A stretch of 64,000 nucleotides of DNA from contig NZ_ABTR02000001.1 of assembly GCF_000172975.1 (NCBI RefSeq), positions 1,216,501-1,280,500 on the forward strand, given 5' to 3'. The notes below the pieces were generated by a model that had not been told where the DNA came from, did not search any database, and saw only the letters and a list, made by a program, of their open reading frames with translations. Shown here piece by piece: positions 1 to 8,561 of this stretch. Numbering within the stretch: the first letter of the stretch is position 1; each line of letters starts with the position of its first letter. A program made the position numbers and the translations under genes. The DNA is from Dethiosulfovibrio peptidovorans DSM 11002 (GTDB lineage: Bacteria > Synergistota > Synergistia > Synergistales > Dethiosulfovibrionaceae).

Positions 1-367
1 CCCCGTGGCTGGGGTGGCCGCCTCGGAACTGAAGCCGGGTCAGAGCGTTTGGCTCGATATACCCGAAGAAAGCCTCCTATACTCCATCGCCAAGTTTCAG
101 CAGGGACCTTCCTTTCAGGGGCAGATCGTCGGAGAGGTTATGTCGGTAGAGCAGAGCGATACGGAGCGTATCATGATACTCTTCAAACTATCCGACGAAC
201 TCAGGGCAGTTTCTATCGTACAACAAAGCCTCAAGGTCAAGAGGGCTGCGGATAAAGAGGTCGAGAGGGCTTTTTCCTTTCCCGAGATCACCAAGGAGCA
301 GGGACTGGCCTTGGTGGGAGTGGCCTTTTTTATGGTCGTATTATTGCTATTGTTGATCTTGCGATGA
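1..367 (+). CDS. C-terminal part of a tail-anchored hypothetical protein (cut by window edge)
   Basis: The reading frame is open from the first bases of the window, so the true start lies upstream and only about 121 residues are visible. The last 25 or so residues form a hydrophobic segment ending in a basic residue, which suggests a C-terminal membrane anchor. The visible part aligns with the C-terminal half of the next gene: both contain a GVAAS motif, a Pro-Gly turn, an IPE(E/D)S motif and a QxSL(K/R)(V/I)K stretch before the anchor. The two are therefore tandem paralogs. I do not recognise the family and assign no function. Confidence 0.7.
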   Translation, partial: PVAGVAASELKPGQSVWLDIPEESLLYSIAKFQQGPSFQGQIVGEVMSVEQSDTERIMILFKLSDELRAVSIVQQSLKVKRAADKEVERAFSFPEITKEQGLALVGVAFFMVVLLLLLILR

Positions 368-416
368 TGTATAATTTATCGGAGCAACGACTAGCTTTTA
401 CGGGAGGTGACCCCTG

Positions 417-1322
417 GTGGCTGATTCGAGGGGCTACGGCATATATCGTATATTGAAGGGTAGAATAGATGTCGGGCACGGAGGAGAGAGCGGACGAATT
501 TTCTTTTACGCCCTTTACGGTAAGGGTAAAGTCAAGATATGTCATGCCAAAGAGGTTAGTAACGACGGAGAGGAGCCGCCGAAGGGCGGTATAAAGGCCG
601 GATGGAAGGATTTTTCCGCTTTCGTGGATGGCGGATGCCCCGATCCATCTCTGTCTTCCGGGATCGGCGCGCTTTTTCAGGATTCTGGGGTCGACGACGT
701 CAAGGAGGAAAATCTGGCAAAGCTTCGGTATATCGAGAAGATGTTCGGAACCTGGGCTGCCCAGATTCGTGGGGAGGAGTGTGCCGCTTTCGTCAAGGTC
801 GAGGGCATGACCACCAGCGAGGCCGATGAGCTGCTGTCTCGTTTCCCCGAAGAGGAAGAGGATGAGGATCAAGGGGACAACGCCCCTGAGGCGGCTGCTT
901 CCCTGGGGGATACGCCCATACAGAGAAAGCTGCCCAAGCTGATCTTCACCTGCTTCACCCGTCTGGACCCGGTGAACGGCGTGGCTGCCTCAGATGTCTC
1001 CCCGGGAGATCTGGTGACCATAACCATTCCGGAGGACAGCCCTCTTTTCGGAACTATGAAGGGACAGAACGAGTCCTTCGACGGTTCACTGAGCGTTCCT
1101 CTGTCGTCGGTGGAAGAGTCCGACTCGGACAGGCTGTTGCTGGAGTTCGAGCTGGGAGACGGTGTTATGGCCGTCGCCATGACACAGAAGAGCCTTCGCA
1201 TCAAGGCGGTAAGGGTCGAGGAGGAGAAGTCGCTCTTCGCCGTCGGGTCTCCCGCTTTCATCGCTCTCGTAGGAGGGTGCTGCGCCGCCCTGTTGGCTCT
1301 GATCGCCTATATACTGTCCTGA
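417..1322 (+). CDS. tail-anchored hypothetical protein, paralog of the upstream gene
   Basis: This is a 301-residue protein. The GTG start at 417 is chosen because a GGAGGTGA ribosome-binding site ends six bases before it. A soluble N-terminal region of about 140 residues is followed by an acidic linker (about 143-162, rich in Glu and Asp). Next comes a domain shared with the upstream gene, and then a hydrophobic C-terminal segment (about 278-300) that looks like a membrane anchor. No catalytic motif is visible. Tandem duplication suggests a lineage-specific family. It converges on the MATE gene, whose stop codon overlaps the 3' end of this gene by 16 bases. Confidence 0.75.
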   Translation: MADSRGYGIYRILKGRIDVGHGGESGRIFFYALYGKGKVKICHAKEVSNDGEEPPKGGIKAGWKDFSAFVDGGCPDPSLSSGIGALFQDSGVDDVKEENLAKLRYIEKMFGTWAAQIRGEECAAFVKVEGMTTSEADELLSRFPEEEEDEDQGDNAPEAAASLGDTPIQRKLPKLIFTCFTRLDPVNGVAASDVSPGDLVTITIPEDSPLFGTMKGQNESFDGSLSVPLSSVEESDSDRLLLEFELGDGVMAVAMTQKSLRIKAVRVEEEKSLFAVGSPAFIALVGGCCAALLALIAYILS

Positions 1323-2674
1323 GAGGACACGAGACATCTTTTTTTCGAGCACCTACGGACCTCTCGGAACAGCAGAATGGAGAGTCCTCCGGATATCACC
1401 TCGGAGATAGGTATCGCCATGAATACTCCCTTTAGTCCGGCTATGTGGGAGAGTATATATATCGCCGGGACCACCAGAACGATCCTCCTGAGCAGGTCCA
1501 GGAGGAAGGCGTCTCTTCCTCTGGACAGCGCCTGGTAGGATCCTGAAAGGACGACCTGAAATCCCCCCAGGGGCATCCCCAAGGCTACGTAGGGGGCCGC
1601 TGCGACCGCTATTTCAAGGGTCTCGCCGGAACAAAAAGGCGACAGGGTCGCAAGCGGGAAAGCCCATAGGGGAAGGGCTCCCGCCAGACATACGGCGGTG
1701 GCCCAGAGGGCCGATAGATCCATGGTCCGCAGTACCCGGCATTGGTCTCCCGAACCGGTGTTGTGGCTTATCAGGGGCATCATGCCCTGCACCAGTCCGT
1801 ACAGAGGCATGGTCACGAAGGTGGATATCCTGTTCAATATCCCCATGGCCGCTAAGGCGGGGTCGCCTCCCATGGATAGTAGGACCCTGTTTAATACAAC
1901 CGCCGTTATGCTGGCCGATCCCTGTCTGACGAAGGCCGAAGACCCTACCGATACTATGGAGCTCACCACCGATCTTCTCAGCTTCAGATCTCTCGGCCTT
2001 ATATTGATCGAGCTTTTTCCTCCAAGGTATAAAGCCATCCACGACGCCGACCCTGCCTGAGCGATCACGGTGGCCCAGGCGGCACCTGAGACGCCGAGGT
2101 CGAAATATCTTATCAGTATGGGGTCAAGCACCAGGTTGGTGGCGGCCGATATGGCCAGGGTCTTCATGGCCATGACTGCCTCTCCCTCCGCTCTGGCTAT
2201 GCCGTTGGCCATTATGGAGAAGGCGAGCATGGGGCTGCCAAGAAGGACTATGACGCCGTAGTCCTTTGCCAGGGGAAGGGTCAGTTCGCTGGCTCCCAGG
2301 AATGAAAGAGTGGGGGAGATGAAGGCGAGGGACAATGCTACGATAAAAGCGGAGCCGAGGGAGATCAGCATCGTCATGGTGCCGAGGATCTCCTCGGCTC
2401 CTTTTTCGTTCTCCGCTCCAAGTTCCGTGGCGATCAGGGACGATCCGCCTATTCCGATTCCCTGGGCCAGTGCTATTATGACGAGCTGCATGGGGAAGAC
2501 CACCGCCAAGGCCGCGACCGCGTGGTGTCCCACCCATAGAGAGAGGAAAAAGGTGTCCGCCAGGTTGTAGGCGGTCTGTAGCACCAGCCCGGCTATCGAC
2601 GGCAGCGACAACGACAGCAGCGCCTGCCCTATAGGGGCGTTGCCGAGAAGCTCCCTTTTTCGCTGGAATGTCAA
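1307..2674 (-). CDS. MATE family multidrug/Na+ antiporter
   Basis: This polytopic membrane protein of about 455 residues has the two-halved MATE fold. The N-terminal half opens with a PxIAG-like helix and an LADTFFLS segment matching the family pattern around the first helix. About 12 hydrophobic segments are visible. MATE proteins export cationic compounds in exchange for Na+ or H+; the substrate cannot be told from sequence. The frame is open much further upstream, but a TTG at 2674 overlaps the stop codon of the upstream phosphatase (TTGA). It gives the usual family length, which suggests translational coupling. A second MATE gene is at 24.5-25.9 kb. Confidence 0.85.
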   Translation of the reverse strand: MTFQRKRELLGNAPIGQALLSLSLPSIAGLVLQTAYNLADTFFLSLWVGHHAVAALAVVFPMQLVIIALAQGIGIGGSSLIATELGAENEKGAEEILGTMTMLISLGSAFIVALSLAFISPTLSFLGASELTLPLAKDYGVIVLLGSPMLAFSIMANGIARAEGEAVMAMKTLAISAATNLVLDPILIRYFDLGVSGAAWATVIAQAGSASWMALYLGGKSSINIRPRDLKLRRSVVSSIVSVGSSAFVRQGSASITAVVLNRVLLSMGGDPALAAMGILNRISTFVTMPLYGLVQGMMPLISHNTGSGDQCRVLRTMDLSALWATAVCLAGALPLWAFPLATLSPFCSGETLEIAVAAAPYVALGMPLGGFQVVLSGSYQALSRGRDAFLLDLLRRIVLVVPAIYILSHIAGLKGVFMAIPISEVISGGLSILLFREVRRCSKKRCLVSSQDSI

Positions 2675-3237
2675 TCCGCCAGAGGGCGACCTCTCAGAGG
2701 GCCGTCCCCTTGGATATGTTTCACGTAATCCCAGAACGATCGGACCATGGCGTTGGTCCCTATGTGAAGTGTTGAGAAGTGACCCTTCATCCAGCATAGC
2801 TGGCGGTTAAGTGCCTGAAGGGGGGCGTCTCTGTCCTCGGCCAGACGCCATAGAGCGGCTATCAGCCCTGTGCGGTCCGCTCCGGCGTAACAGTGTATGA
2901 GTATCGGTTTGGGGGCGTTTCTCATGAACTCCAGTATGCGGTCTAGCTCCTGGACCGGGATCTTCCTTATCGCGGAAAGGTCGAAGTCGGCGTGGACTAT
3001 GCCTTTGGACAGGGAGAATTCCTTTTCTCTGCGGTACCATCGTCTTCCCGCTTGAGGTCCTCTTAGGTTCACTATGCTCTTGATGCTGTGGGTCTCGACG
3101 TAGCGGGATAGCCGATCGAGGTTGAGCTGGGCCGATCGGTAAAGAACCCCCTTGGAGACGGTATGGAAATTGACCGCTCTGAGGTATAGTAGGGTAACGA
3201 AGGCTGTGAGCAACTCGTTCAATCTGGCTTTCTTCAT
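2671..3237 (-). CDS. dual-specificity/tyrosine phosphatase-like protein
   Basis: This 188-residue protein carries the cysteine-phosphatase signature HCxxGxxR(T/S)G at residues 115-124, with nucleophile C116 and phosphate-binding R122. An upstream Asp in a DFDLSA stretch (about 84-89) is a candidate general acid. The N terminus (about 1-25) is moderately hydrophobic and may be an uncleaved membrane segment. Related short bacterial phosphatases act on phosphotyrosine, phosphoinositides or cell-envelope lipid phosphates, so the substrate is open. It is the first gene of a two-gene minus-strand unit with the MATE exporter, and its stop overlaps the MATE start. Confidence 0.8.
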   Translation of the reverse strand: MKKARLNELLTAFVTLLYLRAVNFHTVSKGVLYRSAQLNLDRLSRYVETHSIKSIVNLRGPQAGRRWYRREKEFSLSKGIVHADFDLSAIRKIPVQELDRILEFMRNAPKPILIHCYAGADRTGLIAALWRLAEDRDAPLQALNRQLCWMKGHFSTLHIGTNAMVRSFWDYVKHIQGDGPLRGRPLAD

Positions 3238-3353
3238 CGACTCTCTCTGGCTCCTCTGATGGGATGGGTCTTACAGCACAATAATAACCTAGGATGCCGA
3301 AATAAGACAACTCGACTCGGCACGAAAATATGTCTCGGAGGTGACGATCCGCA

Positions 3354-6300
3354 ATGAGAAGGGATCTGATGGTTCTTTATCTGTTTCTGTTGGTTTTTTC
3401 GTCGTCCGTAGCTTTCGGAGCGGATGACTTCACGGTTCGTAGCTTTACGCCTCGAGGGGAGGTCTCGGGAAAACCGGATATCAAGGTTGTCTTTTCCTCC
3501 CCCGTAGTTCCAGACACTTTACTTGGGAAGATACTGCCGGCGGACCAGGTTCCTCTCGACTTTTCACCGTCTCTGTCTGGCAGGGCCGTATGGGACGATC
3601 CCCAGACCTTGCTATTTACCCCGGATACCCCCCTCTCTCGGGCTACCTTCTACAGGGCCACGGTCGAGCCGGTCAGAGACCTGTCCGGGCGGTTGCTGGC
3701 CGGAACCCAGACCTTTTCCTTCAACACCCCTCCTCTCAGGCTCCTGTCGGCGAGACAGGTGTCCATAACGCCTTACGGGGAGATGTCAGTGGAGCTTCGG
3801 TTTTCAATGCCGGTGCCTCCCAAGAGGCTTCTCGGCTTTCTCTCCGGGAGGTCAGACGGTAAGTCCGTAAGGCTCCGTCCTCAGGGAGAGGTGCCCTCGG
3901 ACAGGATAACCGTAGCGTCCGAAAGGATATCCGGTGACAGCCTTACTGTGGTGGTCGAGAAGGGGCTTACCTCCGACGAGGGGCCTCTCGGACTTGAGAA
4001 GACCGAAAAGGTCACCTTGAAACCCTCGTCGTTCGTAAAGATAACGGGAACCTATACCGAGACGGAGACGGTCGACAGAGGCAAGATAGTGATCTATACC
4101 TCCAGGCCGGTGGATCCCGGAGACGTAAAGGGATACGTCTCCGTCTCTCCCGAGAGGTCCTTCCGGGTGGAGTCGACCTACGGCGGTTTCGCCTTGGTAG
4201 GAGAGTTTCCCCCGAGAGAGAGGATAGTCCTGTCACTTAAAAAGGGCTTGGGAGGTGGGGACGGACTCGTGGCCGACGAGAGGCGGACCTTCATCATGCC
4301 CGACGTGCCCCGGTCGATCCGTTTTCCCGTCGCCGGGACATTTCTGACACCGTTTGACGATCCCAGGGTAGCCGTGGAGACGGTGAACGTCGACAGGTTG
4401 AGGCTTCGGGGATGGAAGCTCTACCCAAACAACGTGCCGGTCGCCATGGGGGTCCTGGACGGAGGGTCGGAGCTTTCCACTTCTCTGACGAGACGCCTGG
4501 AGGACTGGGAGCTCCCGATCGATAACAGGGTTAACGAGACTATACGAGGCGCGGTGGATCTGGAGGCCTATCTCGGTCAGTCCAGGGGGGTCTTCATGCT
4601 GGAGGCCTCCGACGAGGACTCCGGATGGACCAGGGCCAGACAGCTGGTTACACTGACGGATCTCGGCCTTTCCGCCAGGGTCTACGACGACGGCCTGATG
4701 GTATGGCTCGACAGGCTGTCCACGGGCAAACCGGTTGAGGGGGCGGAGATATCGGTATACTCCTCCAGCAACCAGCTTTTGGCGGAGGGAGTCACGGATG
4801 GAGACGGGATCTGGTCCGCCGTCCGCGACGGCGACTGGGATCCTCAGCTTCTCCCGTCGGTGGTGGTGGCCCGGCTTGACGAGGACCTGACCTTTCTGTC
4901 CCTGTCGGGCAACCTGTTCGCAGACAACGGTCTGGACGTGTCCGGCGCCCCCTGGAACGAGACCTACGAGGGACAATGTTTGCTGCCCCGTGGGATATTC
5001 CGTCCGGGCGAGTCGGTTCAGATTACCTCGGTGGTTAGAGGCCCCAGGATGTCCATACCGGGGCGTTTCCCTCTGATGTGGCGATTGGTCGATTCCCTGG
5101 GATACGAGATGTTCCGTGGCAGGGCCGAGCTGTCCTCCTCCGGAACCGCCACGGGTTCCTTCGATCTGCCAGACGCAGCTCCCTCGGGAAAGTACCGCTT
5201 CGAGCTGTTCGTGCCGGGCGATGAAGGATCTCCCCTCGCCGACGCTTCTTTCCTGGTGGAGGACTTCACCCCTCCCAAGATAGAGCTTGGGTTGAACGTT
5301 CCGGAGGGACCTCTTTCCTCCGGCGGAACCATGGACCTGTCCTTCCGGGCCGACTATCTCTTCGGAGCGCCAGCGGGCGGTCTTTCCTGGGAGGCGAAGG
5401 CCTTCTCCAGGGAATCGGTCTACCGTTCCGAGAGGTTCCCCGACTTCTCCTTCGGCGACGGCGAGATCTCCTACGAGGGCAGAGAGATCTACCTCGGAGG
5501 CGGCGATCTGGACGGTTCCGGAGAGGGGCGCCTTTCCTGGACCGTTCCGGACGACTGGAGAACCCCTCCCATGATAGATCTGGCTGTGAGCCTAAACGTT
5601 ATGGAGGCAGGCGGCCGCTGGGTTACCCGGACGGAGGTCGTCCCATGCGCCTTGAACCCGATGCAGATAGGGGTTAGATTCCCCGAGGGCGACATTCTGC
5701 CTGACGAGCCGGTCCAGCTGAAAATAGCGGCCGTGACCCCTAAGGACGATCCGATCCGTTCCGGCGAGATATCCTGGACCCTTTTCTCCCTGGCGGATCG
5801 CCCGGTTCTCGTGCGGGACGACGGCAGGACCAGGATGAGATGGGAGGAGGAGAGGTCGGAGGTGGCCTCCGGGAAGGCCGAGTTAAAGGACGGTCTGGCC
5901 GATCTCACAGTGGTACCGGAAGGGGAAGGACGCTATCTGCTGACTTTCTCCGGAAAGGGAGGTTCCACCGGATCGGTCAGATTCGACGCCTGGACCCCAT
6001 GGGGAGGGGCGTCCAGAAAGGCGGTGCTTCCCGGGAAGGTCGAGCTGACCTTGGATAAAGAGAGCTATAGCTTCGGAGACAAGGCCGTCCTCACCTACAG
6101 CGCTCCCTTCACCGGAACGGGGCTGTTTACCTTCGAGGCCGAGGGGATTATAGAGCGGAAGATCGTAGACGTGTCCGAGCCGGAGGGGCGGATCGAGTTC
6201 GTTCCGTCCTCCGAGGCATGGCCGAACGGCTGGTGCACCTTCCAGGTAGTGCGTCCCGTCTCCGATAAGGACGAATGGGGATCCCACAGGGCTCTCGGGG

Positions 6301-8555
6301 TCGTGCCGGTAAAGATGGACCTCGGCTACAGGGCCTCCGTGTCTCTGGACGTGCCGGAAAAGGCGGAACCGGGCGGGACCCTGAATCTGTCCGTCGAGGT
6401 AAGAGACGGCGAAGGGAAGCCCCTATCGGGAGATCTCTGGATAGCCCTGGTGGACAAGGGTATATTGGGGCTGACCGGCCACGAGACCCCCGATCCATGG
6501 GAGGCTTTCACCGCCAGAAGAGCTCTGGCGTCCAGGGCCTCGGACCTTTACGACGAGCTGATGCCCATAGAGTCGAGGGAGACTCCTCTGCTTCATCCCG
6601 CCGGAGGTGACGGCGCCGAGGCCAGGGCCGCCTTCGGGGTAAATCTGTCTCCCGTCAGGGCCAGGGGATTCAGGGTCCTCTCGATGGTGAAGATCATGGC
6701 CTCCGAGGGGGGGAAGACCGATCTGTCCTTCGACCTTCCGGAGTTCTCCGGCGGGGCCAGGGTCATGGCGGTATTCTCAGGCTCCTCGGTGGGGTCGGCC
6801 AATTCTGACCTGTCCATATCCCGCCCGATCACCGTCGATCCGACCGTTCCGGATGCATTGGCTCCGGGAGACCTTTTATTGGTGCCGGTGCAGATCATAT
6901 CGACGGCGAAGGAGGACCTGAAGCTTCGCATGGAGATGAAAGCGGAGGGATCTTTGTCTTTGGAGGAAGCGTTCTCCGACGATCTGGTCCTTCCTGCTGG
7001 GGAGAGCTCGGTGATCTACCTGAAGGTTCGCGGTTCCGATCGGGCCGGAACTGGCTCTCTATCGGTACGGCTTCTCGGAGACGGAATGGACTTCTCCGTC
7101 CGGAGGGACACGGTGGTTCGACCTCCCATGCCCAGGATAACCATTTCCGGAAGCGAGGCCCTGGATAAGGGCGTTTTCGAGATGCCGGAGAAGGGCAGAT
7201 GGTTCCCCGGAACCCTGAGGGCCTCTCTGTATCTCTCCGGTGCGCCTAACGCCGACCTGATGCCTCTGATCCAGTTTTTGGACCGCTATCCCTACGGGTG
7301 CCTGGAGCAGACCGTGTCGGCCCTGTGGCCGTCGGTGACCCTCGGGGACATGGCCGACAGGGTGGGACGGTCTATCTCCGTGCCGGACAGGATCGCTCGA
7401 CTGCAGACTATGCAGCTCTACGACGGAAGTTTTTCCTACTGGCCGGAGGGCGATGTGGACCTGTGGGGAAGCCTCTATGCCGCCCATCTGCTGGCCTTGA
7501 TGGCCGAGGACGAGGTACCCCTGTCGATGATGCAAAGGACCGAGGGATATCTACGGTCGGTTCTCTCCGAGAGCTCCGAGTCGGCCTTCGACCTCTCCCG
7601 AAAGGCCTATGCCGCCTATGTGATGTCCCTTTCCGGTCAGCCCCCTCTGGGGTGGATGGCCTGGCTCTCGGAGAGGATAGGAGAGATGGATTCGGCCGGA
7701 AGGTACCTTCTTGCAGGCGCCTACGGTCTGGCGGGAAAGAGGGACTTGGGACTCAAACTGCTAGGAGGGGCGGACCTGTCCGGTTCCGATCGTTACGGTT
7801 CCGCCGTCAGGGATATGGCACTTCGGCTTCTGGCCATGGAGGAGCTGGCACCCGGTTCGTCCGACGAGGCGTTTTTGGCCGCACAGCTCTCCAAGGCGGT
7901 AGAGGCCGGCGACCTCTCGACCCACGAGGCCGGTCTGGCGGTCCTCACCTTGGGCCGTTTTGCCCGGAAGAGCGACGTCAAGCCATTCTTCGCCGAGGTT
8001 ACCGGTAGCGGCGACGCCTTCAAGATGGCCGCCGGAGACGAGCTGGCCCTTTCCTCCGATTCCTTCGTATCCTGGAGGGTGGATAACGCCGGACCGGGAC
8101 GGCTGTTTTGCGGTTGGAGCCTTTCCGGCGTGCCTCTCGATCCGGTGGAGCCCTTCGACAGGGGGATTTCGGTACGTCGAATATTGAAGAACGCCGACGG
8201 AGAACCGATCGACGGGAACGAGCCCCTCTCGTTAGGAGACGAGGTGGTCCTTTCCATAGAGATAACTCCCACGGGAACGGTGAAGGACCTGGTCGTAGTG
8301 GACATGCTTCCCGGATGTCTGGAGGTGTGGAAGACACCCTCGGGGTTCATCTCCGGAGGTTCCGCTGTGAGGCGAGACGTGCGATTCGATCGGGTGCTGT
8401 TCTTCCCCTCGTCGGTGGAGAAGACCTTGAAGCTGGAATATCGTTGCCGCGTCACAGCCAGAGGGGATTTCCTGTGGCCTCCAGTCTACGCGGAGGGAAT
8501 GTACGATTCCTCCATCAGGAGCGTGAGCGGCGGAGGCCGTCTCTTGGTCCGATAG
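3354..8555 (+). CDS. bacterial alpha-2-macroglobulin family protein
   Basis: This 1733-residue secreted protein has an N-terminal signal peptide (about 1-22, ending VAFGA). An array of beta-sandwich macroglobulin domains follows, then a thioester-domain motif YGCLEQ with C1316 and Q1319, an alpha-toroid-like region, and a C-terminal domain. In the family, the internal Cys-Gln thioester traps proteases that attack the envelope. It lies six bases before the PBP1C gene, the classic pairing for bacterial A2Ms. Unlike E. coli YfhM, the signal peptide has no lipobox cysteine, so this copy is probably soluble in the periplasm rather than lipid-anchored. Its length is close to the roughly 1650 residues usual for the family. 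Confidence 0.93.
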   Translation: MRRDLMVLYLFLLVFSSSVAFGADDFTVRSFTPRGEVSGKPDIKVVFSSPVVPDTLLGKILPADQVPLDFSPSLSGRAVWDDPQTLLFTPDTPLSRATFYRATVEPVRDLSGRLLAGTQTFSFNTPPLRLLSARQVSITPYGEMSVELRFSMPVPPKRLLGFLSGRSDGKSVRLRPQGEVPSDRITVASERISGDSLTVVVEKGLTSDEGPLGLEKTEKVTLKPSSFVKITGTYTETETVDRGKIVIYTSRPVDPGDVKGYVSVSPERSFRVESTYGGFALVGEFPPRERIVLSLKKGLGGGDGLVADERRTFIMPDVPRSIRFPVAGTFLTPFDDPRVAVETVNVDRLRLRGWKLYPNNVPVAMGVLDGGSELSTSLTRRLEDWELPIDNRVNETIRGAVDLEAYLGQSRGVFMLEASDEDSGWTRARQLVTLTDLGLSARVYDDGLMVWLDRLSTGKPVEGAEISVYSSSNQLLAEGVTDGDGIWSAVRDGDWDPQLLPSVVVARLDEDLTFLSLSGNLFADNGLDVSGAPWNETYEGQCLLPRGIFRPGESVQITSVVRGPRMSIPGRFPLMWRLVDSLGYEMFRGRAELSSSGTATGSFDLPDAAPSGKYRFELFVPGDEGSPLADASFLVEDFTPPKIELGLNVPEGPLSSGGTMDLSFRADYLFGAPAGGLSWEAKAFSRESVYRSERFPDFSFGDGEISYEGREIYLGGGDLDGSGEGRLSWTVPDDWRTPPMIDLAVSLNVMEAGGRWVTRTEVVPCALNPMQIGVRFPEGDILPDEPVQLKIAAVTPKDDPIRSGEISWTLFSLADRPVLVRDDGRTRMRWEEERSEVASGKAELKDGLADLTVVPEGEGRYLLTFSGKGGSTGSVRFDAWTPWGGASRKAVLPGKVELTLDKESYSFGDKAVLTYSAPFTGTGLFTFEAEGIIERKIVDVSEPEGRIEFVPSSEAWPNGWCTFQVVRPVSDKDEWGSHRALGVVPVKMDLGYRASVSLDVPEKAEPGGTLNLSVEVRDGEGKPLSGDLWIALVDKGILGLTGHETPDPWEAFTARRALASRASDLYDELMPIESRETPLLHPAGGDGAEARAAFGVNLSPVRARGFRVLSMVKIMASEGGKTDLSFDLPEFSGGARVMAVFSGSSVGSANSDLSISRPITVDPTVPDALAPGDLLLVPVQIISTAKEDLKLRMEMKAEGSLSLEEAFSDDLVLPAGESSVIYLKVRGSDRAGTGSLSVRLLGDGMDFSVRRDTVVRPPMPRITISGSEALDKGVFEMPEKGRWFPGTLRASLYLSGAPNADLMPLIQFLDRYPYGCLEQTVSALWPSVTLGDMADRVGRSISVPDRIARLQTMQLYDGSFSYWPEGDVDLWGSLYAAHLLALMAEDEVPLSMMQRTEGYLRSVLSESSESAFDLSRKAYAAYVMSLSGQPPLGWMAWLSERIGEMDSAGRYLLAGAYGLAGKRDLGLKLLGGADLSGSDRYGSAVRDMALRLLAMEELAPGSSDEAFLAAQLSKAVEAGDLSTHEAGLAVLTLGRFARKSDVKPFFAEVTGSGDAFKMAAGDELALSSDSFVSWRVDNAGPGRLFCGWSLSGVPLDPVEPFDRGISVRRILKNADGEPIDGNEPLSLGDEVVLSIEITPTGTVKDLVVVDMLPGCLEVWKTPSGFISGGSAVRRDVRFDRVLFFPSSVEKTLKLEYRCRVTARGDFLWPPVYAEGMYDSSIRSVSGGGRLLVR

Positions 8556-8561
8556 GCCGTC

